From contig NZ_DASSAB010000045.1 of the NCBI RefSeq assembly GCF_035685805.1, positions 62,001 to 126,000 on the forward strand: DNA of 64,000 nt, given 5' to 3'. Origin of the DNA: Dyella_A sp035685805 (GTDB lineage Bacteria > Pseudomonadota > Gammaproteobacteria > Xanthomonadales > Rhodanobacteraceae). A program made the translations under genes and the position numbers. The notes under the pieces were generated by a model. That model saw only the letters and a program-made list of their open reading frames with translations. It was not told where the DNA came from and ran no database searches. Position 1 is the first letter of the stretch; each line of letters opens with the position of its first letter. This document shows positions 41,296-49,897 of the stretch, in pieces.

Positions 41296-41853
41296 TCAGC
41301 GACCGGCGCGCCATTCGTGCGCGAGCAGGCCGTAGAGTTCGGTGTCGGCGGGCGTGCCATCGATCAGCCAGCGCTCGCGCAGCAGTCCCTCGCGCTGGAA
41401 GCCGATGCGTCGGAGGCTCGCCGCCGATGCACGGTTGGCCGGATCGATGTCGGCCTCCAGTCGGCGCAGCGCGAGCGTGTCGAACAGCCAGCCGGCGAAG
41501 CGCGTGAGGGCCTCGTGCATCAGGCCGCGACCCCAGCATTCACGCGCCAGCGCATAGCCGATTTCGCCCCGGCGATTGGCGGCGCTGAGGTTGAACAGCG
41601 ACAGCGTGCCGATGATCCGCGGCGCCTCGATCATCTCGATGCCGAGCCGCAAGGCGGTGCCGTCCTGCCGCGCCGTGGCGTCACGCGCCAGCATCGCCTG
41701 CGCTTCGGCAAGGCTCGTCCAGCACGGATGGCTCCAGTAGCGCACGACTTCGGCATTGCCGAAGATCGCCAGCAGGTCGGGCGCGTCCTCCGGTTGCATG
41801 ATGCGCAGACGGAGCCGATCGGTGGTCAGCGGCAGGCCGGGAAATTTGTCCAT
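41296..41853 (-). CDS. GNAT family N-acetyltransferase
   Basis: A 185-residue acetyltransferase of the RimJ/RimL type: FPGLPLTTDRLRLRIMQPED at the start, GEIGYALARECWGRGLMHEA with the acetyl-CoA loop, and PANRASAASLRRIGFQREGL at the end. ATG 41853 is 14 bases downstream of the HAD gene stop, so the two genes are probably co-transcribed. Substrate unknown. It is convergent with the DUF2127 gene. Confidence 0.9.
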   Translation of the reverse strand: MDKFPGLPLTTDRLRLRIMQPEDAPDLLAIFGNAEVVRYWSHPCWTSLAEAQAMLARDATARQDGTALRLGIEMIEAPRIIGTLSLFNLSAANRRGEIGYALARECWGRGLMHEALTRFAGWLFDTLALRRLEADIDPANRASAASLRRIGFQREGLLRERWLIDGTPADTELYGLLAHEWRAGR

Positions 41854-41866
41854 GCGAAGGGCCCGC

Positions 41867-42565
41867 TCAGCGCGTGTCGGCTGAGGCAGCATCTGCCCGG
41901 GTTTGCCGCAGCGCGGCCAGCAGCGCCGGCAGGCCTGCCATATCGTCGAACGCCTGCTGCGCGCCCGCCTCCAGCAGGCGCTCGGCCGGCAGGTGCGCGG
42001 CGTAGCCGAGCACCGTCATTCCGGCTGCCACGCCGGCCGCGATGCCGGTGGGCGAATCCTCCACCACCACGCAGTGGCCGGGGCGAGCTCCGCACGCCCG
42101 CGCCGTGTGCAGGTAGATATCCGGCGCGGGCTTGCCGTGTACCACGTCGTCGATACAGAACCAGCGGCCCTCGAATCGCGGCAGCAGCCCGGTGGCACGC
42201 AGCGTGATCTCCATCTTTACGCGCAAGCCATTGGAGGCGATGGCGCACGGCGTCTCGACGCGCTCGAGCATGTCCGCCACCCCGGGCATGAGCGTCACCT
42301 CGCTCGCCAGCGCAGCGCGGCTGCGCTCGCCGTAATGCGCCTCGAACTCGTCCGGCAGCGGACGCCCGAGCAGCTGCTCGGCGCGGCGCACCGATTCGGC
42401 GGCGGTGCGGCCGTAGAACTGCTCGGTCATGTACTGCTCGCTCACCTGCAGGCCGAGCTCGCCCAGCATCTGCGCGAATACCCGGTTGGTGATGCGCTCG
42501 CTGTCGACCAGCACGCCATCGCAGTCGAAGATCAGCAGATCCAGTGAAGCGGGCACATGGCTCAT
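41867..42565 (-). CDS. HAD-superfamily phosphatase (beta-phosphoglucomutase-like)
   Basis: A 232-residue HAD hydrolase. The nucleophile motif is LLIFDCDGVLVDSERITN, motif 2 CAIASNGLRVKMEI, the Lys in VVHGKPAPDIYLHTA and motif 4 CVVVEDSPTGIAAGVAAGM. The helical cap places it in subfamily I. Substrate is probably a small phosphosugar or nucleotide but cannot be fixed. It follows the tRNA-Lys gene after its terminator. Confidence 0.9.
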   Translation of the reverse strand: MSHVPASLDLLIFDCDGVLVDSERITNRVFAQMLGELGLQVSEQYMTEQFYGRTAAESVRRAEQLLGRPLPDEFEAHYGERSRAALASEVTLMPGVADMLERVETPCAIASNGLRVKMEITLRATGLLPRFEGRWFCIDDVVHGKPAPDIYLHTARACGARPGHCVVVEDSPTGIAAGVAAGMTVLGYAAHLPAERLLEAGAQQAFDDMAGLPALLAALRQTRADAASADTR

Positions 42566-42635
42566 CGTTGGCGGGCTCCATGGTGAGGATGCCGCACATT
42601 GTTTCATGCGTCGCCATCGGCCCGTGACGATGGCC

Positions 42636-42667
42636 AAAAAAAACCGCCCGGCAAGGATGCCGGACGG
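42636..42667 (-). terminator. Rho-independent terminator after tRNA-Lys
   Basis: On the minus strand CCGTCCGGCA and TGCCGGGCGG form a ten-base stem (one G-U pair) with a TCCT loop, followed by eight T. It begins nine bases after the tRNA CCA end. Confidence 0.93.
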
Positions 42668-42675
42668 TATGTCGA

Positions 42676-42751
42676 TGGTGGGCCGTCCGAGACTCGAACT
42701 CGGGACCAATAGATTAAAAGTCTACTGCTCTACCAACTGAGCTAACGGCCC
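42676..42751 (-). tRNA. tRNA-Lys (anticodon UUU)
   Basis: A 76-base cloverleaf on the minus strand, opening GGGCCGTTAGCTCAGTTGGT and ending ACGGCCCACCA, with the CCA encoded. The acceptor stem GGGCCGT/ACGGCCC is perfect, the anticodon loop is CTTTTAA with anticodon TTT at 42718-42716, and the T arm has GTTCGAGTC. It stands downstream of queC, a common position in gammaproteobacteria. Confidence 0.98.
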
Positions 42752-42787
42752 GCGTGACGCGGTTGCGCAATTAAACGCAAGCCGGCA

Positions 42788-42816
42788 ATTTTAGGGAGTG
42801 CTCGCCAGCGGCACAA
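42788..42816 (-). promoter_or_regulatory. Candidate promoter of tRNA-Lys
   Basis: TTGTGC (42816-42811) and TAAAAT (42793-42788) are spaced by exactly 17 bases on the minus strand, followed by a leader of about 30 nt. The -10 matches five of six consensus bases. It lies just inside the gap after queC. Confidence 0.5.
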
Positions 42817-42825
42817 GCGACATCC

Positions 42826-43509
42826 TCACACGTAGCGGGTGGGATCGCTCAACCCGGCTTCACGAAAACCCTGGGCGCGCAGCCGGCACGCATCGCAATG
42901 GCCGCAGGCCCGCCCATCGGCATCGGCCTGGTAGCAGCTGACGGTCCGGGAAAAATCGACGCCCAGCCGGGCACCTTCGCGCGCAATATCGGCCTTGCTC
43001 ATGCGCATCAGCGGTGCGTGGATGCGAAGACCAAGCCCCTCCACTCCGGCCTTGGTGGCCACGTTGGCCAGCTGTTCGAACGCTTCGACGAACGCCGGGC
43101 GGCAGTCCGGGTAGCCGGAGTAATCCACCGCGTTGACGCCGCACCAGATGTCTCGGCTGCCAAGCACCTCGGCCCAGCCCAGCGCGATCGACAGCATGAT
43201 GGTGTTGCGCGCTGGCACGTAGGTCACCGGAATGCCCGGCGCATCGCTGTCCAGCGGTACGTCGATGTCCGCGGTCAGGGCAGAGCCGCCGATGCTGCGC
43301 AGGTCGATAGTCACGACCTTGTGCTCGACCGCCCCAAGGGCATGCGACACCTCGGCCGAGGCCTGCAGCTCCGAGCTGTGGCGCTGGCCGTAGGCGACGC
43401 TCAGGGCGTGCACGCGATAACCCTGCTCGCGGGCGAGAGCAATGGTCACTGCCGAGTCCATGCCCCCGGAGACGAGTACAACGGCCTTGGGAGAAGAATT
43501 GTCGTTCAT
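42826..43509 (-). CDS. queC: 7-cyano-7-deazaguanine synthase
   Basis: A 227-residue ATP-dependent enzyme making preQ0 for queuosine. PP-loop VVLVSGGMDSAVTIALA, SVAYGQRHSSELQASAEVS, and the C-terminal zinc site SCYQADADGRACGHCDACRL are complete. Start ATG 43509 has AGGA ten bases upstream. It is 175 bp after queE; the gap contains a 14-base perfect palindrome at 43536-43549 but no gene. Confidence 0.96.
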   Translation of the reverse strand: MNDNSSPKAVVLVSGGMDSAVTIALAREQGYRVHALSVAYGQRHSSELQASAEVSHALGAVEHKVVTIDLRSIGGSALTADIDVPLDSDAPGIPVTYVPARNTIMLSIALGWAEVLGSRDIWCGVNAVDYSGYPDCRPAFVEAFEQLANVATKAGVEGLGLRIHAPLMRMSKADIAREGARLGVDFSRTVSCYQADADGRACGHCDACRLRAQGFREAGLSDPTRYV

Positions 43510-43684
43510 GGTTGCGATTCCTGCGGAACGGCCGGTCACCGGCCGGTGAGCACGCTACCGGCAGCGGGCCGATGCGCGGGGTGAAGCGGCGCGGCGGGAG
43601 AGGAGAAGCGGGCAGCGAGGCGAACGCGGTGCCGGACGCTGCCGGAGGCTGGCTCTCGCTCGCGCGCCGGGTCAATCCCCACCC

Positions 43685-44377
43685 TCAGTGCCCCGGAGCG
43701 TCGTTCCAGAGCAGCTTGTGCAATTGCAGCTGAAAACGCACCGGCAACCGGTCGGCAATGATCCATTCGGCCAACTCGCGCGGCGACACCGCGCCATGCA
43801 CCGGCGAGAACAGCACCATGCAACGCTGCTCCAGCGCATGGTCGGCCACCACGCCGCGGGCCCACTCGTAGTCGGCGCGGCTGGCAACGACGATCTTGAC
43901 CTGGTCATGCGGCAGCAGATGGTCGAGATTCGACCACAGGTTGCGGGCACTCTCACCGGAATCGGGCGCCTTCAGGTCCATCACCTTGCGCACGCGCGGA
44001 TCGACCGGCGCCACATCGAGGGCGCCCGAAGTTTCCAGCGACACCTCGTAGCCGGTATCGCACAGCCGCTGCAGCAGAGTCACGCAGCGCTTCTGTGCCA
44101 GCGGTTCGCCGCCGGTCACGCAGACATGGCGCACATCGTGCCGGGCGACTTCGGCAAGGATCTCGTCGATCGCCTGCCAGCCGCCACCATGGAAGGAATA
44201 CTCGGTATCACACCACACGCAGCGCAGCGGGCAGCCGGTGAGCCGCACGAACACGGTACGCCAGCCGATGGCATCGGCCTCGCCCTGCACGGAGTGGAAG
44301 ATCTCGGTGATGCGCAACCGCTCGGCGGTTCCTGCGCCCGGGCGGGCCTCGGCCACGCCCGTATCGATGTCGCTCAC
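43685..44377 (-). CDS. queE: 7-carboxy-7-deazaguanine synthase
   Basis: A 230-residue radical-SAM enzyme. The cluster motif is GCPLRCVWCDTEYSF, a canonical CX3CX2C, preceded by EIFHSVQGEADAIGWRTVFV and followed by VTGGEPLAQKRCVTLLQ. It converts carboxytetrahydropterin to CDG. GTG start at 44377 has GAGG eight bases upstream. It follows cpoB by 10 bp in the tol-pal run. Confidence 0.95.
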   Translation of the reverse strand: MSDIDTGVAEARPGAGTAERLRITEIFHSVQGEADAIGWRTVFVRLTGCPLRCVWCDTEYSFHGGGWQAIDEILAEVARHDVRHVCVTGGEPLAQKRCVTLLQRLCDTGYEVSLETSGALDVAPVDPRVRKVMDLKAPDSGESARNLWSNLDHLLPHDQVKIVVASRADYEWARGVVADHALEQRCMVLFSPVHGAVSPRELAEWIIADRLPVRFQLQLHKLLWNDAPGH

Positions 44378-44387
44378 CGCAAGGGCC

Positions 44388-45239
44388 TCAGTTGACCGAC
44401 GACTGCAGCTGGATGCGGTTCAGACGCTCCTGCGCAAGGCTGGCCGCCTTGGTGCCCGGATACTTGCTCACCACGTTCTGCAGCGTGGCCTTGGCGGCTT
44501 CCGGCTGCTTCAGCTCCGACTGGGTGTAGCCCACCTTGAGCAGGGCGTCAGGCGCCTTGTCGCTCTGCGGGAACTGGCTCAGCAGCCGCTGGAATGCCTC
44601 GAGCGCGATCGGGTAATTGGTCGTGACGTAGTACGACTCGCCGAGCCAGTACCATGCATTGGGCGCCAGCGCGCTGTCCGGATGCTGCTGGATGAAGTCG
44701 CGAAAGCCGCGCGAAGCGGTGGCATAGTCGCCGCCGCGCAGTGCCTTGAACGCCGTGTCATAGGCGGCCTGCTCGTCCGCGCCGGCAGGGGTTGCCTGCG
44801 GAGCAGCAGCGGCATTCGCCCCGTTAGCCGGGCTTGCAACTTGCGTTGCCGGCGCGGCCGGAGTGTTGCCGGCATCGGCACCGGTCGTCGGTGCCGCGTT
44901 TGCCGTGGTTCCCGCCTGGCCCTGAAGCCGGCCAAGGCGTGAATCGAGATCAATGTATTGCGCCTTGCTCTTTTCATCCAGCTGCTGCAACTGATGCTGG
45001 AGCTCCTCGATCTGGCCCTGCAGCTGCTGCACCTGCGACTGCAGTTGCTGCACCTGATTGACCATGCCGACGCCGCCCCGATCCTGGTTCTGCGCCTGTT
45101 GCTCGAGCCGCGAGACACGTTCGGCGAGACTGAGGCGGGAATCCTGTGCCAGGGCCGGGAAAGCCACCAGCATGGCGGACGCAATCGCGCCCGCCATGCC
45201 GATCCTGGCTGCAAAGCTGTTAGCCAGTTTCTTCTTCAT
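44388..45239 (-). CDS. cpoB: Cell division coordinator CpoB (YbgF)
   Basis: A 283-residue periplasmic protein. After a signal peptide (cleaved near ALAQ, about residue 31) comes a coiled coil with many Gln (VQQLQSQVQQLQGQIEELQ), the TolA-binding trimer region, then an Ala/Pro-rich linker and three TPRs from about residue 155 (AYDTAFKALRGGDYATASRG, AWYWLGESYYVTTNYPIALE, ALLKVGYTQSELKQPEAAKA). It links Tol-Pal to peptidoglycan synthesis at the septum. Its ATG overlaps the pal stop by one base. Confidence 0.95.
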   Translation of the reverse strand: MKKKLANSFAARIGMAGAIASAMLVAFPALAQDSRLSLAERVSRLEQQAQNQDRGGVGMVNQVQQLQSQVQQLQGQIEELQHQLQQLDEKSKAQYIDLDSRLGRLQGQAGTTANAAPTTGADAGNTPAAPATQVASPANGANAAAAPQATPAGADEQAAYDTAFKALRGGDYATASRGFRDFIQQHPDSALAPNAWYWLGESYYVTTNYPIALEAFQRLLSQFPQSDKAPDALLKVGYTQSELKQPEAAKATLQNVVSKYPGTKAASLAQERLNRIQLQSSVN

Positions 45240-45748
45240 TACTGCGCCGTGTAGACGATCTCGACGCGACGGTTCTTGCTCCAGCAATCCTCGTTGTGCT
45301 CACGGCACACCGGCTTTTCCTTGCCGTAGCTCACCACGTTCAGCTGACCAGCCGAACCGCCGGCCGCCTGCAGCGCGTCGGAGACGGCATTGCCGCGGCG
45401 CTCGCCGAGGCCGAGGTTGTACTCGCGGGTACCGCGCTCGTCGGTGTTGCCTTCGAGACGGATCGCCGAGCTCGGGCGGTCCTGCAGGTACTTGGCGTGG
45501 CACGCCATGATCTGCTGGAACTCCGGCTTGATCTCGGTCTTGTCGAAATCGAAGTAGACAACGCGCTGACGCAGGCAGGCGTCGGTGTCCAGATCGGCAG
45601 GCGTGTACTTGCCGTCGTCCTGGGCGGGCTGGGTCATGGGCTCGGGAGCCGGAGCCGGGGCAGCCGGCTTGACTTCCTGCTTCTTGGAACAGGCGGCCGC
45701 GCCAACACACAGCAGGGCGACCAGGGCGACGCGAACGGTCTTATTCAT
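45239..45748 (-). CDS. pal: Peptidoglycan-associated lipoprotein Pal
   Basis: A 169-residue lipoprotein with lipobox GAAAC at residues 16-20, a Pro/Ala-rich linker and an OmpA-like domain with YFDFDKTEIKPEF, LEGNTDERGTREYNLGLGER and KNRRVEIVY. It anchors the outer membrane to murein and binds TolB. Four extra cysteines (CLRQR, MACHAK, PVCREH and EDCWSK) occur in the mature domain. Confidence 0.96.
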   Translation of the reverse strand: MNKTVRVALVALLCVGAAACSKKQEVKPAAPAPAPEPMTQPAQDDGKYTPADLDTDACLRQRVVYFDFDKTEIKPEFQQIMACHAKYLQDRPSSAIRLEGNTDERGTREYNLGLGERRGNAVSDALQAAGGSAGQLNVVSYGKEKPVCREHNEDCWSKNRRVEIVYTAQ

Positions 45749-45921
45749 GGTGACGATCCTTCAAACGGGTTTGAGTTCCGACAGTCAATGACGATTGCGG
45801 TTTCGGGACAGCATTTCGCCGGTGGTCCGGCTGTTGTTTTGACTAACAAGTCGGCATGGCGGGTTGCCTCGCCATCGACTGACAGATCGCCGCAAAGCCA
45901 CTGCGACGACCCTAAACCGAA

Positions 45922-45958
45922 GGGACGCCTGAGCGTCCCCACGGACCCACTCCGTGGG
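45922..45958. other. Two adjacent hairpins in the tolB-pal intergenic region
   Basis: GGGACGC-CTGA-GCGTCCC (45922-45939) and CCCACGGA-CCCAC-TCCGTGGG (45938-45958) are strong inverted repeats sharing two bases, so only one can be fully formed at once. They lie downstream of tolB in a 247-bp gap that has no gene. No T tract follows on either strand. Confidence 0.5.
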
Positions 45959-45995
45959 CATCCGTTCCGGCCAATGATCGACCGACTCGGAGAAT

Positions 45996-47324
45996 TCAAC
46001 GCTGCCGGAACGGACCCCATGCCGGCTCGCGGACATCGCCATCGGAAAGCACGAGGCGCTGCCTGACCAGGCCGTCGGCCGACACGGCATAAAGCACGCC
46101 GCGACGGCCTTCGGTTGCGGCGTACAGAAGCATGCTGGCGTTCGGTGCGAAGCTGGGCGACTCGTCGATGGGGCCCGGCGACAGGAATCGCACCTGTCCG
46201 CCCAGACTCTTGTCCATGACAGCAATACGATACACGTTCCCGTTGCCCTGCACCATGGCGATCTGCTTGCCGTCGTAGCTGACCGACGCCTCGGCGTTGT
46301 TCTGCCCCTGGAAGCTGATTCGCTCCGGCGCTCCGCCGGTGGCGGACATCTGGTAGACCTGCGGCCGGCCGGACCGGTCGGAGGTGAAGTACAGGCTTTG
46401 GCCATCGGCAGCCCAGCTCGGCTCGGTGTCGATCGACAGGTTGGTGGTCAGGCGCGTTTCCTTGCGGCTGGCCATGTCGAGCACGAAGATTTCCGGATTG
46501 CCCACGTACGACAGCGAGACGGCGAGCTTGCTGCCGTCCGGCGACCAGGCGGGCGCCCCGTTGATGCCCTTGGAGTGGGACTCCACCAGCTGGCGCGACC
46601 CGGTGGTGATGTCCTGGACGTAGACGTTGGAATTGCCGCTTTCGAAGGAGACGTACGCGATCTTCTTGCCGTCGGGCGACCATGACGGCGACAGCAGTGA
46701 CTCGCGCGAGCGCGCCACGACCTGCGGGTTATAGCCGTCCGAGTCGGCGACGATCAGCGAATAGGTGGTGTTGTTACCCAGCCCCACCGCGGTGATGTAG
46801 GCAATGCGGGTCCAGAACGCACCGCGCACGCCGGTGATCTTTTCATAGATCTGGTCGGCAATCTGATGGGCGACACCGCGCAGATCCCCGGCCGGCACGG
46901 TGAAGGACTGTGCCAGCAGGCTCTGCTGCTTGTTCACGTCCCACAGCTCGTAGTCGATCTTGAGCAGGCCACCACCGGCGTCGTTGATTCGCCCGACGGT
47001 GATGTAGTCCTGCTTGAGCAGACGCCAGGTGGCGAACTTGATGTCAGCGCCAGCGGTGGGGAATTCCACGATTTCGCTCTTGGCGAGCGAGCGGAATTTG
47101 CCGGAGCGGTTGAAGTCCGCCCGGATCACTTCCGCCACGTCGGTCGGCAGCGGCGCGCCGCCGTCCTGGGCGAAGGGGACCACTGCAATTGGCGTGGCGG
47201 TCTTGACGCCCCCGACGATGTCCACGTTGAGCGACTGCGCCCCCGCGGGCGACACCGCCAAGGCGGCGAACAGCAGCATGGCAAGAGCGAGAAACACGTT
47301 GGGTTTGCGCATGGACTTGATCAT
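45996..47324 (-). CDS. tolB: Tol-Pal system beta-propeller protein TolB
   Basis: A 442-residue periplasmic protein: signal peptide ending SPAGAQ (about residue 30), an N-terminal domain (VDIVGGVKTATPIAVVPF), and a six-bladed propeller with repeated WSPDGKKIAYVS-like motifs (SPSWSPDGKK, PAWSPDGSK, PSWAADGQS). Its ATG overlaps the tolA stop as ATGA. It bridges TolA and Pal. Confidence 0.96.
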   Translation of the reverse strand: MIKSMRKPNVFLALAMLLFAALAVSPAGAQSLNVDIVGGVKTATPIAVVPFAQDGGAPLPTDVAEVIRADFNRSGKFRSLAKSEIVEFPTAGADIKFATWRLLKQDYITVGRINDAGGGLLKIDYELWDVNKQQSLLAQSFTVPAGDLRGVAHQIADQIYEKITGVRGAFWTRIAYITAVGLGNNTTYSLIVADSDGYNPQVVARSRESLLSPSWSPDGKKIAYVSFESGNSNVYVQDITTGSRQLVESHSKGINGAPAWSPDGSKLAVSLSYVGNPEIFVLDMASRKETRLTTNLSIDTEPSWAADGQSLYFTSDRSGRPQVYQMSATGGAPERISFQGQNNAEASVSYDGKQIAMVQGNGNVYRIAVMDKSLGGQVRFLSPGPIDESPSFAPNASMLLYAATEGRRGVLYAVSADGLVRQRLVLSDGDVREPAWGPFRQR

Positions 47325-48262
47325 TGCGGCCTGAAGGTGAAGGTGAGATCACGCTGGAACACGCTCTCGAAGCCCTGATAGGGCAACGGTTGCGCACGCA
47401 GCACCGCGTTTTCGACCGACCGGCGCCCCGCCTCGTCGTACGGGCAGCTGCTGTCGACCTTAGCGCTCATCACGTCGCCGCCAGGCAACTGGGTGATATG
47501 CACGACACACGGGGTGTTCGGCATGTTATCCGGGCGCAACCAGTTCTGGGTGACCGCGTTCTGAACCGCCGCGAGGTAGCGCCCGAGCAGCCCGGTGTCC
47601 GGGCCGTTGGTGCCGGTCTGGCGCTGGTCTGCCTTGGGCAGGTCGGCCTGGCCGTCCGCCTTGGCGTCCTTCAGGTCGGCCAGTTGCTGCTCGGCCTGGC
47701 GCTTGCGGCTGTCCGCCTTGCGCGTCGCTGCCTGGGCCTTGTCCAGCTTGGCGAACAGGTCGTCGATCTTCTTGCGCTCTTCTTCTTTTTTCTTTGCCGC
47801 CTGGGCGTCCAGTTCCGCCTGACGCTGGCGCTGCTTTTCTTCCTGCTCCCGCTTGGCGTCCTCGGCTTTCTGCATGGCGTCGGCAACCACCTTCTCCTGA
47901 TCGACCACGTCCGGACGCTCGGGCGGCGGTGGCAACGTCTTGACCTCCGGCGCCTGCACTACGGGCTTGGGCGGCGGCACCGAGGGCGGCGGCGGCACGG
48001 TGGCGGGCACCGGTTTGGCCTTGCTGGCCTCGGGCGGGGGACTGCCGGTGGGCCCGATCAGCACGGCCTCGATCGGCTGACCCGGCAACTCCAGCGGCTG
48101 GGCGCAGGCGATCGGATTCCAGCCAGCCGGCAGGTGCAGCAGCTCGAACCACTTTTCGAAGGTGGAACAGGGCAGAACCGCCAGGTAGAGAAACGCCACG
48201 ATGCCGAGGTGCAGGATCGCCGCCAGCACGACCGCTTTGGGCGTGCGCTTACTTTCGTCCAT
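47321..48262 (-). CDS. tolA: Tol-Pal envelope protein TolA
   Basis: A 313-residue protein with an N-terminal membrane helix (AVVLAAILHLGIVAFLYLAV), a Pro-rich stretch, a long charged coiled-coil domain (about residues 120-215, rich in K/E/Q/A) and a C-terminal TolA domain (YLAAVQNAVTQNWLRPDN, CPYDEAGRRSVENAVLRA). It starts inside the last 14 bases of tolR. It connects the TolQR motor to TolB/Pal. Confidence 0.92.
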   Translation of the reverse strand: MDESKRTPKAVVLAAILHLGIVAFLYLAVLPCSTFEKWFELLHLPAGWNPIACAQPLELPGQPIEAVLIGPTGSPPPEASKAKPVPATVPPPPSVPPPKPVVQAPEVKTLPPPPERPDVVDQEKVVADAMQKAEDAKREQEEKQRQRQAELDAQAAKKKEEERKKIDDLFAKLDKAQAATRKADSRKRQAEQQLADLKDAKADGQADLPKADQRQTGTNGPDTGLLGRYLAAVQNAVTQNWLRPDNMPNTPCVVHITQLPGGDVMSAKVDSSCPYDEAGRRSVENAVLRAQPLPYQGFESVFQRDLTFTFRPQ

Positions 48263-48698
48263 CGGGCGCGCTCGTCCCCTGCTGTGGCTGGCTCATCAGA
48301 CCGACCTTGGCAACGCCCGCCTGCTGCAACTCGCTCAGCACCTGATAGACGCCGTCGTACTTGCCGTCGCGATCGCCGGCGACCAGCACGCTGACCTCCG
48401 GGTTGGCCTTCACGAAGGCGCCGACCTTGGCCTTCATGGTGTCCACGTCGATCGGCTCCTTCTTGGCGGTGCCGAGCGTGAGGAACAGCTGGCCATCGGC
48501 GCCGACGGAGATGATCACCGGGTCTTTCTTGTCCTGCAGCGAGCGCGCATTGGCCTGGGGCAGGTTCACGTCGACGTTGGATTTGAGGATCGGCGTGGCG
48601 ACCATGAAGATGATCAGCAGCACCAGCATCACGTCGATGTAGGGCACCACGTTGATCTCGGATTTCAGCTTGTGCCGCTTGCGGTGGGTCGATCGCAT
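48249..48698 (-). CDS. tolR: Tol-Pal motor protein TolR
   Basis: A 149-residue ExbD/TolR protein: KLKSEINVVPYIDVMLVLLI holds the membrane Asp essential for proton flow, then FMVATPILKSNVDVNLPQA and a periplasmic domain. The start ATG is at 48698, ten bases after the tolQ stop. An upstream extension belongs to tolQ in another frame. Confidence 0.95.
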   Translation of the reverse strand: MRSTHRKRHKLKSEINVVPYIDVMLVLLIIFMVATPILKSNVDVNLPQANARSLQDKKDPVIISVGADGQLFLTLGTAKKEPIDVDTMKAKVGAFVKANPEVSVLVAGDRDGKYDGVYQVLSELQQAGVAKVGLMSQPQQGTSAPDGRK

Positions 48699-48708
48699 GG
48701 CCAGCGCC

Positions 48709-49395
48709 TCAGTGGCCGTCGTCGGACTGGATCTGCCGCTGCAGCACCGAGGAAAACTCTTCCTGGAACACCTCGTAGCGGGACGCGACGCGCTCCACCC
48801 GGGTGGCGTAGCGGTTGAAGGCCCACACGGCGGGGATCGCGGCAAACAGGCCCATGGCGGTGGCGATCAGTGCCTCGGAGATGTGCGGCGCAACCACGGC
48901 GATGGTCACGTCCTTCATTTCGCCCAGGCCCTGGAAGGCCCCCATGATTCCCCACACAGTGCCGAACAGGCCCACGTAAGGACTGATCGAACCGACGTTG
49001 GCGAGGAACTCCAGGTTGCGCTCGAGCAGGCCGATCTCGCGGGTGCCGGCTACACGCATCGCGCGCTCGGAACCCTCGATCACCACGCGCATGTCGTTGG
49101 TCTTGCGCTGGCGCTGGCGCGCGAACTCGCGAAAACCGGACTCGAAGATGTTCTCCATGCCGCCGTTCTCGCCGCCGCCGTTGCTTACCTCACGGAACAG
49201 CTGCGCCAGGTCGCCGCCGGACCAGAAGCGCTCCTCGAAGGCTTCGGCGTTTTCCATCGCCGCCTTCATCTGCGAGTACTTGCGGATGATGATGACCCAG
49301 GACATGAAGGAGAACGCCAGCAGCACGAGCATCACCAGCTGTACCGGCAGGCTCGCTTCCGCGACCAGCTTGAAAATATTCAGTCCACCGTTCAT
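48709..49395 (-). CDS. tolQ: Tol-Pal motor protein TolQ
   Basis: A 228-residue ExbB/TolQ protein with three membrane helices: LVMLVLLAFSFMSWVIIIRK, the middle pair around SPYVGLFGTVWGIMGAFQGL and VAPHISEALIATAMGLFAAI. It forms the proton channel with TolR. It follows ybgC by 27 bp on the minus strand. Confidence 0.96.
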   Translation of the reverse strand: MNGGLNIFKLVAEASLPVQLVMLVLLAFSFMSWVIIIRKYSQMKAAMENAEAFEERFWSGGDLAQLFREVSNGGGENGGMENIFESGFREFARQRQRKTNDMRVVIEGSERAMRVAGTREIGLLERNLEFLANVGSISPYVGLFGTVWGIMGAFQGLGEMKDVTIAVVAPHISEALIATAMGLFAAIPAVWAFNRYATRVERVASRYEVFQEEFSSVLQRQIQSDDGH

Positions 49396-49422
49396 TGCTT
49401 GGGAAATCTCCGCGGAAGAGGA

Positions 49423-49824
49423 TCAGGAAGTGAAGCCGGGGATGGCGTCGTCGGGGATCCGCACCGGCACCATCCGCTCGACATCCACGCACGCCACGCG
49501 TACCTCGGCCGTGATGAGCCCGGTACCGTCGTTGCGCTGGATGGCCTGGCCGAAAAGGATACTGGCAGCGCGACGTTCTTTGACTTCCACTGTTACGTCC
49601 AGTTCATCGTCCAGCAGGGCAGCGCGATGGAAATCGATCCGCATCGCCCGCACCAGGAACGCCAGGCCGGTACGCTGCTTGAAGGCCGACTGGTCCACCC
49701 CGAGGCTGCGCAGCCATTCGCTGCGGGCGCGCTCCATGAAGCGCAGATAGCTGGCGTGATAGACCACGCCACCGGCGTCGGTGTCTTCCCAGTAGACGCG
49801 GACGGGCCAGTGAAAGGGGGTCAT
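49423..49824 (-). CDS. ybgC: Acyl-CoA thioesterase YbgC (hot-dog fold)
   Basis: A 133-residue hot-dog protein with the catalytic YWEDTDAGGVVYHASYLRFM (Asp and Tyr conserved), ERARSEWLRSLGVDQSAF and RMRIDFHRAA-like AMRIDFHRAALLDDELDV. Start ATG 49824 with GAGGAG upstream. First gene of the tol-pal operon as in most gammaproteobacteria. Confidence 0.95.
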   Translation of the reverse strand: MTPFHWPVRVYWEDTDAGGVVYHASYLRFMERARSEWLRSLGVDQSAFKQRTGLAFLVRAMRIDFHRAALLDDELDVTVEVKERRAASILFGQAIQRNDGTGLITAEVRVACVDVERMVPVRIPDDAIPGFTS

Positions 49825-49897
49825 GAATCGCTCCTCGAACGGGATGATCGCGGCAGCCACCGGCAGCTTCGACGGCGGCGCTCGGCCCGCAGCGGGC

